In this document: piece after piece, positions 21,673 through 29,093 of the stretch | How positions within the stretch are numbered: the first letter of the stretch is position 1 | How the letters are laid out: every line of letters starts with the position of its first letter | Assembly (NCBI GenBank): GCA_002410925.1 | Contig: DHPR01000015.1 | Span: 1-29,754, forward strand | Source: UBA5359 sp002410925 [NCBI: bacterium UBP13_UBA5359] | GTDB taxonomy: Bacteria > UBP13 > UBA5359 | Reading direction: 5' to 3' | Length of the DNA: 29,754 nt | The notes under the pieces: model-generated | What the model saw: only the letters and a program-made list of their open reading frames with translations | What the model was told of the DNA's origin: nothing | Database searches by the model: none | Translations under genes and position numbers: made by a program

Positions 21673-22920
21673 ATGCCGGCCTATACTTATGTCGCCAAGG
21701 ATGCCACAGGACAGGTAATAAGCGGCACCTTAGATGCTGCAGATGATAAGACAGTTGCCAGCCGTCTTATGGAGATGGGCTATTATGTAACATCCATAAG
21801 CAAGGGAAGCGGCGAAAAGGGTACGGGCATGAACATCAATATCAAGCTGCCCGGAAAACGCAAAGTCGGCTTGAAGGATTTGGTGTTGTTCTGCCGTCAG
21901 TTTTCCACTATGATAAATGCCGGCGTATCCCTGGTGCGCTGCCTGAATATACTTCAGGAACAGACCAGCAATGCCGGCTTGAAGCAGATATTATCAAATG
22001 TGCAGCAGGAGATTGAGGGTGGCTCTACTTTATCGGCGTCCTTAGCCAAGTACCCCAAGGTGTTCTCCGGACTTTTCGTGGGTTTGATACGCGCCGGAGA
22101 GGTCGGCGGTGTTTTGGATACTACTCTGGATAGGCTGGCTGGCTTTCTTGAGAAGGACCTGGAGTTGCGGCGGAAGATAAAAGGGGCTATGACATATCCG
22201 GCACTGGTCATGAGCGTGGCGGTTATAATTGTATTCTTCCTTATAACCTTCATTGTGCCCAAGTTTATGGAGATGTTTAAGGATATGGAGATTCAGATGC
22301 CGGCAATGACGATGATGCTTATGCAACTGGGCGACTTCTCAAAGAAGTACTGGTATGCTCTTCCCGTTGTTGGCGGCGGGGGCTTTTTCGCTTTCAAGCA
22401 GTATACAAATACTGCTTCCGGACGCAGGCAATGGGATTGGGTGCGCCTGAAGTTTCCTGTATTCGGGCCGCTAAATCAGAAGGTGGCCATGGCAAGATTC
22501 AGTCGTACTTTGAATACCCTGCTGGTCAGCGGTGTTCCAATATTGCAGGCGATGGAAACCGTAGCCGGAACGCTGGGTAACGAGATTATTTCCAAAGCTG
22601 TTACCGATGCCCGGGTCAGCATCAGGGAAGGAGAGAGTATAGCTACTCCGTTAGCAGAGAGCAAGCTCTTCCCTCCAATGGTGGTTCAGATGATCATCGT
22701 TGGTGAAGAGACCGGCGCCCTGGATGAATTGCTGGCCAAGATTGCGGATTTTTATGATGATGAGGTCAGCGTGGCGGTGGAAGGACTGACAGCTGCATTG
22801 GAGCCGCTTATGATTGTTTTTCTGGGATCCGTTGTGGGCTTTATCGTTATCGCTATGATGATGCCAATGGTTTCTTTAATCAGCGGTCTGAGCGGAGGCG
22901 CTGACGGCGGTGGCGGATAG
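21673..22920 (+). CDS. pilC: Type IV pilus inner-membrane platform protein PilC
   Basis: PilC is the polytopic membrane platform on which PilB and PilT act. The 415 residues begin with MPAYTYVAKDATGQVISGTLDAADDKTVASRLMEMGY. Two T2SSF domains follow: LVLFCRQFSTMINAGVSLVRCLNIL (about 73-97) and FSRTLNTLLVSGVPILQAMETVAGTLGN, each followed by GLIRAGEVGGVLDTTLDRLA or IIVGEETGALDELLAKIADFYDDEV. Three membrane segments are evident near 177-196, 226-240 and 376-398. The tail is Gly-rich (SGLSGGADGGGG). GGAGGT lies 6 bases before the ATG. Confidence 0.97.
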   Translation: MPAYTYVAKDATGQVISGTLDAADDKTVASRLMEMGYYVTSISKGSGEKGTGMNINIKLPGKRKVGLKDLVLFCRQFSTMINAGVSLVRCLNILQEQTSNAGLKQILSNVQQEIEGGSTLSASLAKYPKVFSGLFVGLIRAGEVGGVLDTTLDRLAGFLEKDLELRRKIKGAMTYPALVMSVAVIIVFFLITFIVPKFMEMFKDMEIQMPAMTMMLMQLGDFSKKYWYALPVVGGGGFFAFKQYTNTASGRRQWDWVRLKFPVFGPLNQKVAMARFSRTLNTLLVSGVPILQAMETVAGTLGNEIISKAVTDARVSIREGESIATPLAESKLFPPMVVQMIIVGEETGALDELLAKIADFYDDEVSVAVEGLTAALEPLMIVFLGSVVGFIVIAMMMPMVSLISGLSGGADGGGG

Positions 22921-22936
22921 GGCGGGTGAGTGATCT

Positions 22937-23749
22937 TTGGCAATACCGATTATAATATTTATTCTTGGTCTCTTTGTTGGGAGCTTTCTCAATGTTTGCA
23001 TATATCGTTGGCCGCTTGACAGGTCAGTGATAAAACCGCGGTCGGCCTGCACAAATTGCGGCACTTTTTTAATGCCTGCCGACCTGATTCCGGTGTTAAG
23101 CTATTTGGCCTGCAACGGAAGATGCCGCTATTGCAAATCGCCAATATCGCCGCGTTACGCATTGGTGGAGCTTCTCACAGGGATAACCTTTGTAGCCTTA
23201 TACCGGTCACAGGGCTTGACTTTTGAGCTCTTGAGTTATGCCATACTCTTCTCTTTGCTGATAATAGCGTTCTTTACAGATATCGATTATCAAATAATAC
23301 CCGATCAGGTGTCATGGGGCGGTATGGCTATCGGCATCCTTTTTGATGTGGCTTTGCTCTCTGCCGGATATGCCAGGCCTACTGTTGATCTGCCATTCTT
23401 TACAAATGGTATTTCAGTGCCCGGTTCCATTTTTGGTGCGGTAACCTGCTTTGCTCTTTTTTGGATGATTGCCGCAGGCGCTTCTGTTCTATTTAAGGCT
23501 GAAGCTCTGGGTGGCGGAGATATCAAGCTTGCCGGTGCTGTTGGAGCATTTCTAGGCTGGAAGCTGGCCTTACTCTCTTTTGTTTTGGCCTTTCTGCTTG
23601 GTGCCGCAGGAGGAATAATTCTGCTGGTGTCGAAATTAAAAACTAGAAGGGAGTATATTCCTTTTGGCCCTTTTATGGTTATTGGCGCTGTAACGGCAGT
23701 ATTTGTTGGAACGCCTATACTGGTATGGTATTTGAATTTTTATTTCTAA
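22937..23749 (+). CDS. pilD: Prepilin peptidase (PilD type)
   Basis: PilD cleaves the leader of prepilins and usually N-methylates the new N-terminal residue. The 270 residues contain the N-terminal methyltransferase part with GLFVGSFLNVCIYRWP (about 11-26), the paired CTNC...CRYC zinc-type motif (about 38-67), and the peptidase part with both catalytic Asp residues in FFTDIDYQIIPDQV and GGGDIKLAGAVGAFLGW. About seven to eight membrane segments are present. The TTG start is the only sensible one; GGGTGAG lies just upstream. The extra segment between the two Asp motifs (about 120-180) is of usual size for bacterial PilD. It probably processes the three prepilin-like proteins encoded next. Confidence 0.96.
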   Translation: MAIPIIIFILGLFVGSFLNVCIYRWPLDRSVIKPRSACTNCGTFLMPADLIPVLSYLACNGRCRYCKSPISPRYALVELLTGITFVALYRSQGLTFELLSYAILFSLLIIAFFTDIDYQIIPDQVSWGGMAIGILFDVALLSAGYARPTVDLPFFTNGISVPGSIFGAVTCFALFWMIAAGASVLFKAEALGGGDIKLAGAVGAFLGWKLALLSFVLAFLLGAAGGIILLVSKLKTRREYIPFGPFMVIGAVTAVFVGTPILVWYLNFYF

Positions 23750-23773
23750 ACGAATTGAGGATGGACAACGGTA

Positions 23774-24457
23774 TTGCTCAAAAAATTACGTTTGACATCT
23801 ATTAAGAGAAGGTGCTCCAGCGGCTTCTCTGTAGTGGAGTTGCTGGTGGTGATGGCCATAGCGGCTTTATTAAGCGCTATCTTATACCCTGTTTTCAGCT
23901 CTGCCCGTGAAAAGGCAAAGCAATCTGCCTGCATAAGCAATATCAAGAGCATCTCTTCCGCCATCAAGATGTATGCGCTTGATCATAATCAGAAAATTCC
24001 GAATAGAGTAGAGGGTGCCGACAGCTGGGCTGGTACACTTAAGAAGAGTAGATATATAGAGAGCTATGCAATGTTCAAATGTCCGAACGATACCAGAAAT
24101 ATAGTGCTGCCGGACCCGAGCTTTATGGGCAGCAAGGATCACTGGGATAAAATAAGTTACAGCTATGCTCCCAGCGGCAGCCGTCGTGACAGCAGCGGCG
24201 TACTGCTGTCTGCCGATCCGACGCAATTCGAGAATCAAGATAATCCGAATGGTAAAATAGCGCTCTCGAGTTATGATGATGTCGCCGTATCCGGTGTTCA
24301 TCCTCCCTTACCCTTTTGCGGAAAGTATGGGCCGGATAGCGCCAAGAGTGCCGGAGGAGAGCATGGGAGCGCATATTTTGTCCTTTATCGTGATGGCCAC
24401 GGTGAGAAGTATAGAAATAATGCATCCGGTGCTCCTACGGCTGCTGCTGGATGGTGA
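23774..24457 (+). CDS. Prepilin-like protein with H-X9-DG C-terminal motif
   Basis: The 227 residues have a class-III-type leader with a peptidase site SSG-FSVVELLVVMAIAALL (Gly17/Phe18, Glu at +5), a hydrophobic helix to about residue 41, then SSAREKAKQSACISNIKSISSAIKMYALDHN, the pseudopilin block common in DUF1559-like proteins. Near the C-terminus His197 and Asp207-Gly208 enclose nine residues, matching the H-X9-DG motif of prepilin-like proteins known mainly in Planctomycetes, Lentisphaerae and related phyla. Two Cys pairs (residues 14 and 53; 103 and 182) could form disulfides. The TTG start is supported by GAGGAT upstream. It lies between pilD and two minor pilins, so it is a candidate pilin or pseudopilin of this system. 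Confidence 0.88.
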   Translation: MLKKLRLTSIKRRCSSGFSVVELLVVMAIAALLSAILYPVFSSAREKAKQSACISNIKSISSAIKMYALDHNQKIPNRVEGADSWAGTLKKSRYIESYAMFKCPNDTRNIVLPDPSFMGSKDHWDKISYSYAPSGSRRDSSGVLLSADPTQFENQDNPNGKIALSSYDDVAVSGVHPPLPFCGKYGPDSAKSAGGEHGSAYFVLYRDGHGEKYRNNASGAPTAAAGW

Positions 24458-24461
24458 TCCT

Positions 24462-25262
24462 ATGAGTATGAAGAGATATGCAAAGGTAGAAGACTATAAA
24501 GGAAAGGCTTCAGCTCTTTTTTCGATGGCAAAGGTAAGGTTGTTGTGGCGGAGGGCTTCGTCTGCAACCGGTAATCGTTCGGGACTCTCTCTTCTGGAAA
24601 TCCTGGTTGCCATGGCGGTTCTGCTGATAGGCATATTGGCGGTAGTCAAGATATTTCCGGAGGGTTTTGTCACTATTGAGCACACCAACTCTATGGCTGT
24701 GGCCGATTCTCTGGCCGCTTATCAGCTGGAAGAGTTGCGATTATTAGGATATGATAAACTGCCGGTTATGGAAGCGCCCGGAGGTGGACAACAGAACTTT
24801 TCAATAAATGGATGTCCTGATCATTTTGAATTAGGTTCAGGCTTGGGTTCTGTTGAAAAGAGAGATGGCAATGGTGAATATCTGCCGCTGGAAGAGGGCT
24901 CGGGAAAAGATTACCTGGTTTCAATGGCTGATACCGATCCTGATGATGATGTCGTTGATTATACCATAAACTTTCAAGCTGCTCCTGATGCCGCTGATAT
25001 GATAAGAATAGGCTATTCCGTCAAGATATGGAAGGATAAAATCAATTATTCTTTCGATCCCGGAACGGGAAAGAAAGAGGGGCTTGAAGATGGAACAGGA
25101 TTGGTCTATATAGAATACGTTGAGAAGGGTGAGAAGAGTGGAAAGCCTTACCTTCTTTCATCTATGAGCAGAAAGCCTATGAAGCTGGCAACGGTTAAGA
25201 TTTCCTGGACGGAACGGAATAGAAAGAGAAGTTTTTCCAGGCAAGCGTTGATAGGCAGGTAA
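24462..25262 (+). CDS. Prepilin-like minor pilin, PilV/GspI type
   Basis: From ATG 24462 the protein has 266 residues. The prepilin motif is SG-LSLLEILVAMAVLLIGILAVVKIF (Gly41/Leu42, Glu46), preceded by an unusually long, basic leader of 41 residues. ATG 24525 would give a 20-residue leader but has no ribosome binding site; GGTGATCC stands before 24462. LLIGILAVVKIFPEGF and the following ADSLAAYQLEELR resemble PilV and GspI minor pilins. The globular part (about 80-266) is acidic in the middle (DTDPDDDVVDYTINFQAAPD) and ends in SRKPMKLATVKISWTERNRKRSFSRQALIGR, a pattern seen at PilV/GspI C-termini. It is 4 bases after the preceding gene and 7 before the next. Confidence 0.85.
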   Translation: MSMKRYAKVEDYKGKASALFSMAKVRLLWRRASSATGNRSGLSLLEILVAMAVLLIGILAVVKIFPEGFVTIEHTNSMAVADSLAAYQLEELRLLGYDKLPVMEAPGGGQQNFSINGCPDHFELGSGLGSVEKRDGNGEYLPLEEGSGKDYLVSMADTDPDDDVVDYTINFQAAPDAADMIRIGYSVKIWKDKINYSFDPGTGKKEGLEDGTGLVYIEYVEKGEKSGKPYLLSSMSRKPMKLATVKISWTERNRKRSFSRQALIGR

Positions 25263-25269
25263 CAATGAA

Positions 25270-25947
25270 ATGATCTTTAATCTTTTAAAATTATCATCCG
25301 TCGTGTCTCTATCCGTCAGCGTTTTTATGCTTGACAAAACGGTATGTAAAGAAAAGAGACGGGGCTTTACTCTGATAGAGGTAACCATAGCTATAGCTGT
25401 TCTGGTTATCCTTCTGGGCTTTATTCTCGGTCCTATGCTGGTGGGCTTTGACTATTTTCATAAAGGCGATGCTCGTGTCGATATACGGCAGAACGCCGCC
25501 ATTGCCATGGATAACATACTTAAAGATGTAAGAGAAGCTATGTATGTTTATGTGATTGATGATTCAGGGAAGGCAGTGATAGATTGCGATGCTTACGAAC
25601 TCTGGATATGGTTACCGTCAAGGGCTGATATAAACGGCAACGCGGAGAATATTCTGTATGAAGGCCGCCCGATCGAGCCGCTCGATAAAAACAACGGCGA
25701 TAAAATTCATTACTATACCAAGGATCGTGATACCAACCCGCGCCTCCATAAAGAGGTATATGCCAAGGGATCTGCCACCATGTCGGGAGAAAATGCCGTT
25801 GTCGGCAATGTTAAAACGGAAACAAAGTTTAATTGCAGCAAAAGCGGCATTGTGACTGTAGATATAACGGCTATAAAAATAGATAGCGGTGATGGGACAG
25901 AGCACCGTTTGCATCTAACGTCTAAAGCTAGGCCGATGATTAGATGA
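25270..25947 (+). CDS. Prepilin-like minor pilin, PilW/GspJ type
   Basis: The 225 residues have the motif RRG-FTLIEVTIAIAVLVILLGFIL (Gly32/Phe33, Glu37). The FTLIEV motif followed by a long hydrophobic helix identifies a type IV prepilin; RQNAAIAMDNILKDVREAMYV after the helix resembles the PilW/GspJ group (MDRMVRDIRQA-like). The leader is long (32 residues) when starting at 25270, where AGGT lies upstream; ATG 25327 would give a 13-residue leader but lacks a ribosome binding site. The globular domain contains two Cys (about 99 and 188). It is the last of three prepilin genes and would be cleaved by the PilD encoded upstream. Confidence 0.85.
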   Translation: MIFNLLKLSSVVSLSVSVFMLDKTVCKEKRRGFTLIEVTIAIAVLVILLGFILGPMLVGFDYFHKGDARVDIRQNAAIAMDNILKDVREAMYVYVIDDSGKAVIDCDAYELWIWLPSRADINGNAENILYEGRPIEPLDKNNGDKIHYYTKDRDTNPRLHKEVYAKGSATMSGENAVVGNVKTETKFNCSKSGIVTVDITAIKIDSGDGTEHRLHLTSKARPMIR

Positions 25948-25995
25948 TTAAATAAAGCAAAAGATGCTTGTTAGAAGGAGAAGGAGATATCTACG

Positions 25996-26037
25996 TTGAA
26001 TATAATACTGATTAAATGCATTTGGGGATATAAATGA
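25996..26037 (+). CDS. Possible 13-codon leader ORF overlapping pilM start
   Basis: AAGGAG (25981-25986) lies 9 bases before a TTG at 25996. This opens a 13-residue frame (MNIILIKCIWGYK) whose TGA overlaps the pilM ATG (ATGA). A strong ribosome binding site with no other gene to serve, and the exact stop/start overlap, make a translated leader plausible. pilM has its own GGGGAT, so the mini-ORF may be a chance frame. Confidence 0.25.
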   Translation: MNIILIKCIWGYK

Positions 26038-27614
26038 GTTTCTTCAGTAAAATCCTCGGCCATCAAAACCGGTATACCGGGGTCGATATCGGGACAGATT
26101 CTATAAAGATGGTAGAGATAGAAGCTACCAAGAATGGCCTTCGCCTTGTCAATATAGGTGTTGAGGATACTCCGGCAGAAGCTATTGAGTCTAGCATTAT
26201 TACGGATTCTCAATCTATTGGAGAGGCGTTGATTCGGCTTATATCCAGAGAAGGCTTCAGCAGATCTTCCGCCGTTTCATCTTTGGCCGGCCAGGCACTG
26301 ATCACCCGTCTTATAGAAGTGCCGCATATGGGTGATGCCGAGTTAGCTGAAGCTATGAAATGGGAAGTTGAGCGATATATACCCTTTCCCGCCAAAGAAG
26401 TGGTTTTGGATTTTAAATCCTTGCCTGTGGAGGATCTTGACGCTACTCAGATGGAGGTTCTTCTTGTCGCCGCTAAAAAAGAGATGGTCAGCAATCATAT
26501 AGCGGCTCTGAATAGAGCCCGGCTGGATCTCGCGGCTATTGATATCGAGCCACTGGCTCTGTCCAGAGCTCTTATCGATATACATAATCATAGCGATAAC
26601 AGGGCTCCTGTAAATATCATGCTTGTCAATATCGGTGCCTCTCTGACCGATATAACCATAATTAAAGATGGAAATATAGGTTTCAATCGCGGCATACCTA
26701 CAGGCAGCAATAATATAACGCAGGCGATAAGTAATTTCCTGCTGGTGGGCGCTGACGAAGCAGAGCAGGTAAAGTTGATGCAGACTATCATTCCGAAGCA
26801 GGATGCCGTTATTGAGACTGACGGCGAAACTCTATCAAGCGTTGGGCCGCTTACGGAGAGTGTTAATGATTACAATAGAATACTTGGCAATATGGATACC
26901 GGCACGGAGGCAGGCGGCGATGAACTCTCTGGCGCTACCGGTGATGTATCAAGCATCGAAACATCTGATGCCTCAAATAAGATGCTTGACTTGACGAGCT
27001 TTCTTACTCAAAATATCGAGTCAAATGATGAGGCCTCTGCCGCAGAGGAGGTTGCACCCGCGGAAGACAAAGAAGCGGGCAGCGAATATCAGGGATTATC
27101 TGTGGAGGCATTATATGGTATAGAACCGTTGGATCTCGGTAATGAAAAGGCTGCGGATGCCACAGCTTCCGCCGATATCGATGCTGATAGTAAGGTTGAA
27201 GCTGTGCAGGAAACGGAGGGAGAGCTCTCTCCGCCCGATGCATCATTATCGGTAACTGAAGATAGGCCTGCGGAAACTCCGGCTAAGGTCTCCGAATCCG
27301 AACCGGAAAAACTGATGGAGGCTATCCGTCCTCCATTGCAGGAGATTGTTAACGAGATAAGGCGTTCTCTTGATTATTTTCGTAGTAGAATAAAGGATTC
27401 CGGCGATATTGATCGTATAATTATAAGCGGGGGCGCTTCCAGGCTAAAGAACATAGATAATTTTTTGGAAGTTGAACTGGGCATACCGGTAGAGATTGCC
27501 AATCCCTTTTCTATGATTGATACCTCTGCCTTTGATAAGAAGTATATTGATGAAGCCTCACCGGTGTTTGCCATAGCAGTCGGATTGGCGATAAGGGAAT
27601 TTCTTGATAAATAA
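26034..27614 (+). CDS. pilM: Type IV pilus assembly protein PilM with large acidic insert
   Basis: PilM is a cytoplasmic actin-like protein that binds the N-terminus of PilN. The actin-like features are YTGVDIGTDSIKMVEIE (about 14-30), LAGQALITRLIEVPHMGDAELAEAMKWEVERYIPFPAKEV (84-122), DIEPLALSRALID, MLVNIGASLTDITIIKDGNIGFNRGIPTGSNNITQAI (196-232), EIVNEIRRSLDYFRSR (437-452) and IIISGGASRLKNIDNFLEVELGIPV (462-486). The usual length is about 350 residues; this one has 526 because residues about 255-427 are a low-complexity, acidic segment (rich in Glu, Asp, Ala, Ser, Thr) lying just before the helix that precedes the second nucleotide-binding part. GGGG lies 6 bases before the ATG. PilN follows after 19 bases. 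Confidence 0.94.
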   Translation: MSFFSKILGHQNRYTGVDIGTDSIKMVEIEATKNGLRLVNIGVEDTPAEAIESSIITDSQSIGEALIRLISREGFSRSSAVSSLAGQALITRLIEVPHMGDAELAEAMKWEVERYIPFPAKEVVLDFKSLPVEDLDATQMEVLLVAAKKEMVSNHIAALNRARLDLAAIDIEPLALSRALIDIHNHSDNRAPVNIMLVNIGASLTDITIIKDGNIGFNRGIPTGSNNITQAISNFLLVGADEAEQVKLMQTIIPKQDAVIETDGETLSSVGPLTESVNDYNRILGNMDTGTEAGGDELSGATGDVSSIETSDASNKMLDLTSFLTQNIESNDEASAAEEVAPAEDKEAGSEYQGLSVEALYGIEPLDLGNEKAADATASADIDADSKVEAVQETEGELSPPDASLSVTEDRPAETPAKVSESEPEKLMEAIRPPLQEIVNEIRRSLDYFRSRIKDSGDIDRIIISGGASRLKNIDNFLEVELGIPVEIANPFSMIDTSAFDKKYIDEASPVFAIAVGLAIREFLDK

Positions 27615-27633
27615 CGTTGGGTGGAGGTTGTAA

Positions 27634-28323
27634 TTGATCAAAATCAACCTTCTACCGCCGGAGATAGCAAGGCGGCGGAAGATACGTCAGATAGGAATAA
27701 TGTTCGGAACGATGAGCGCCATATACGTTGGTTTGCTGATATTTGTTTTTATTCTGCTCAGCGGCAGAATTGCGTTGGTGAATAGAGAGCTTGAGCAGGA
27801 AAAAATGGAGCTGCAGCGGTATTCCGCTCAATTATCACAAGTAGCCGCCTTGCGGAGTGCGATAAGCAATTTAGAGGAGAAATTGAACTTCAAATCCAAG
27901 GTAGCGGAGGCAAATAACAAATGGATAGCCCTTCTTGATCTTATAAGATTGTATACGCCGAAGGATGTCTGGATAACGGCAATAGATATCGCGCCTCCTG
28001 ATAGTGTTATCCTGAGCTGTAATACTCTCGGCGGCGCAAAGTCCATTGCCACATGTAACCTGAGTTTTATGAATTGTCAGAAGTTCAAGGATGTAACTGT
28101 AGATACGACAGCCTTCGCAGTGCCTAAAAAAGGCGGCCAGGCTGCACAGGAAGCGGGCGGGCAAAGAGCGGACTCAGGGATGTTGCAGTTTAAAGTGACC
28201 TTTAAATTGGTGGAGCCTGTAGGTTTACCCAAGGCAGCTGCCCCGGCGCCTGAAACCGAGGCGGGGCCCGAACAAGGAGATATGCCCCCTGATGGCGAAG
28301 CAGGCAGCGGAGGCATGGAGTAA
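27634..28323 (+). CDS. pilN: Type IV pilus alignment protein PilN
   Basis: PilN is a bitopic inner-membrane protein whose cytoplasmic INLLP motif binds PilM and whose periplasmic part pairs with PilO. The 229 residues start with MIKINLLPPEIARRRKI, followed by a membrane segment (about 24-46), a coiled coil (about 48-88, LVNRELEQEKMELQRYSAQL) and a small alpha-beta domain (about 100-170, including WIALLDLIRLYTPKDVWITAIDIAPPDSVILS). Two Cys (about 129 and 141) lie in this domain, with a third at 149. The C-terminal about 35 residues are rich in Pro, Ala, Gly and Glu, an extension beyond the usual PilN end. TTG start with GGAGG 8 bases upstream; the stop overlaps the pilO start (TAATG). Confidence 0.92.
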   Translation: MIKINLLPPEIARRRKIRQIGIMFGTMSAIYVGLLIFVFILLSGRIALVNRELEQEKMELQRYSAQLSQVAALRSAISNLEEKLNFKSKVAEANNKWIALLDLIRLYTPKDVWITAIDIAPPDSVILSCNTLGGAKSIATCNLSFMNCQKFKDVTVDTTAFAVPKKGGQAAQEAGGQRADSGMLQFKVTFKLVEPVGLPKAAAPAPETEAGPEQGDMPPDGEAGSGGME

Positions 28324-29048
28324 TGAAGCTTGAAAAGATATCTCTGTTGCATGTTTTCGCTATCATTATCGTTCTATTTCTTTTTATCAGTGTTGGATTC
28401 TTCCTGGGTATATGCAAGCCTAAGCTCGGAGAAGTGACACAAATCAAAAATGAAATAGAGGAACAGGAAACGAAAATAACGTCGGCTAAAAGCACCATAA
28501 AGCGTATTCCTGAGCTGCAAGTCAGGCAGACAATGCTGATGAATCAGATAGCTGCAATGGTCGATAAGGAACTGGATGCCGGTAAAGCCGTACCGCTGGC
28601 AATACTGCAGGCATCAGAGTTCTTTCGAATAATGGTGAATTATCTGGAAGGATATGCCGGTGTGGAGGTGAACGGTTTAGCTTATTCCAAGAATGGAATA
28701 ACCTTCTCTTTAGGAGGCGCAAGCGCCTCCGGCGGCGGTTCGTCTGCTCCGTCTGCTCCGGCAGCTCCGGCAGCTCCGGCAGGGGGTGGCAGCTATGATT
28801 GGTCGCCCACACCTTTGCCGCTGACTATAAGTGCGAAAAATTTTGATGCTTTGAGAGGCTATATATCATATCTCAATAAGTTTCCTCTCTTGCTCGCTGT
28901 TGATAAATTATCTATAGCATCGTCGGTAAGCGGTGCTGCACAAAGTGGTGGAAATACAAATGCTGGAGGCGTCGTTACCGGATCCAATTATCCGTTGAAT
29001 GTAACTTTACCGTTGACAATGTATCAAATTAAAAAATCGGGCTCTTGA
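28323..29048 (+). CDS. pilO: Type IV pilus alignment protein PilO with low-complexity insert
   Basis: PilO is a bitopic membrane protein that dimerises with PilN. The 241 residues have a membrane segment (about 10-30), a coiled coil (LGEVTQIKNEIEEQETKITSAKSTIKRI, about 35-62), then PilO-type segments (AVPLAILQASEFFRIMVNYLEGYAGVEVNGLAYS; PLPLTISAKNFDALRGYISYLNKFPLLLAVDKLSIAS). Residues about 131-155 form a Gly/Ser/Ala/Pro linker (SAPSAPAAPAAP) encoded by 9-base tandem repeats. A second Gly/Asn-rich stretch occurs near 207-222. Similarity to PilO is mostly structural, so gene position after pilM-pilN is important to the call. Confidence 0.87.
   Translation: MKLEKISLLHVFAIIIVLFLFISVGFFLGICKPKLGEVTQIKNEIEEQETKITSAKSTIKRIPELQVRQTMLMNQIAAMVDKELDAGKAVPLAILQASEFFRIMVNYLEGYAGVEVNGLAYSKNGITFSLGGASASGGGSSAPSAPAAPAAPAGGGSYDWSPTPLPLTISAKNFDALRGYISYLNKFPLLLAVDKLSIASSVSGAAQSGGNTNAGGVVTGSNYPLNVTLPLTMYQIKKSGS
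28713..28778 (+). repeat. Palindrome and 9-base tandem repeats inside pilO
   Basis: GGAGGCGC (28713-28720) and GCGCCTCC (28723-28730) form a perfect inverted repeat around AA. Twelve bases later are two copies of TCTGCTCCG (28743-28760) and two of GCAGCTCCG (28761-28778), all in frame and coding for S-A-P and A-A-P. This looks like replication-slippage expansion of a linker. Confidence 0.75.
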
Positions 29049-29093
29049 TGGTATGACGCAGCTATATGAAGCAAATGTTGCTGGTGGAAATTA

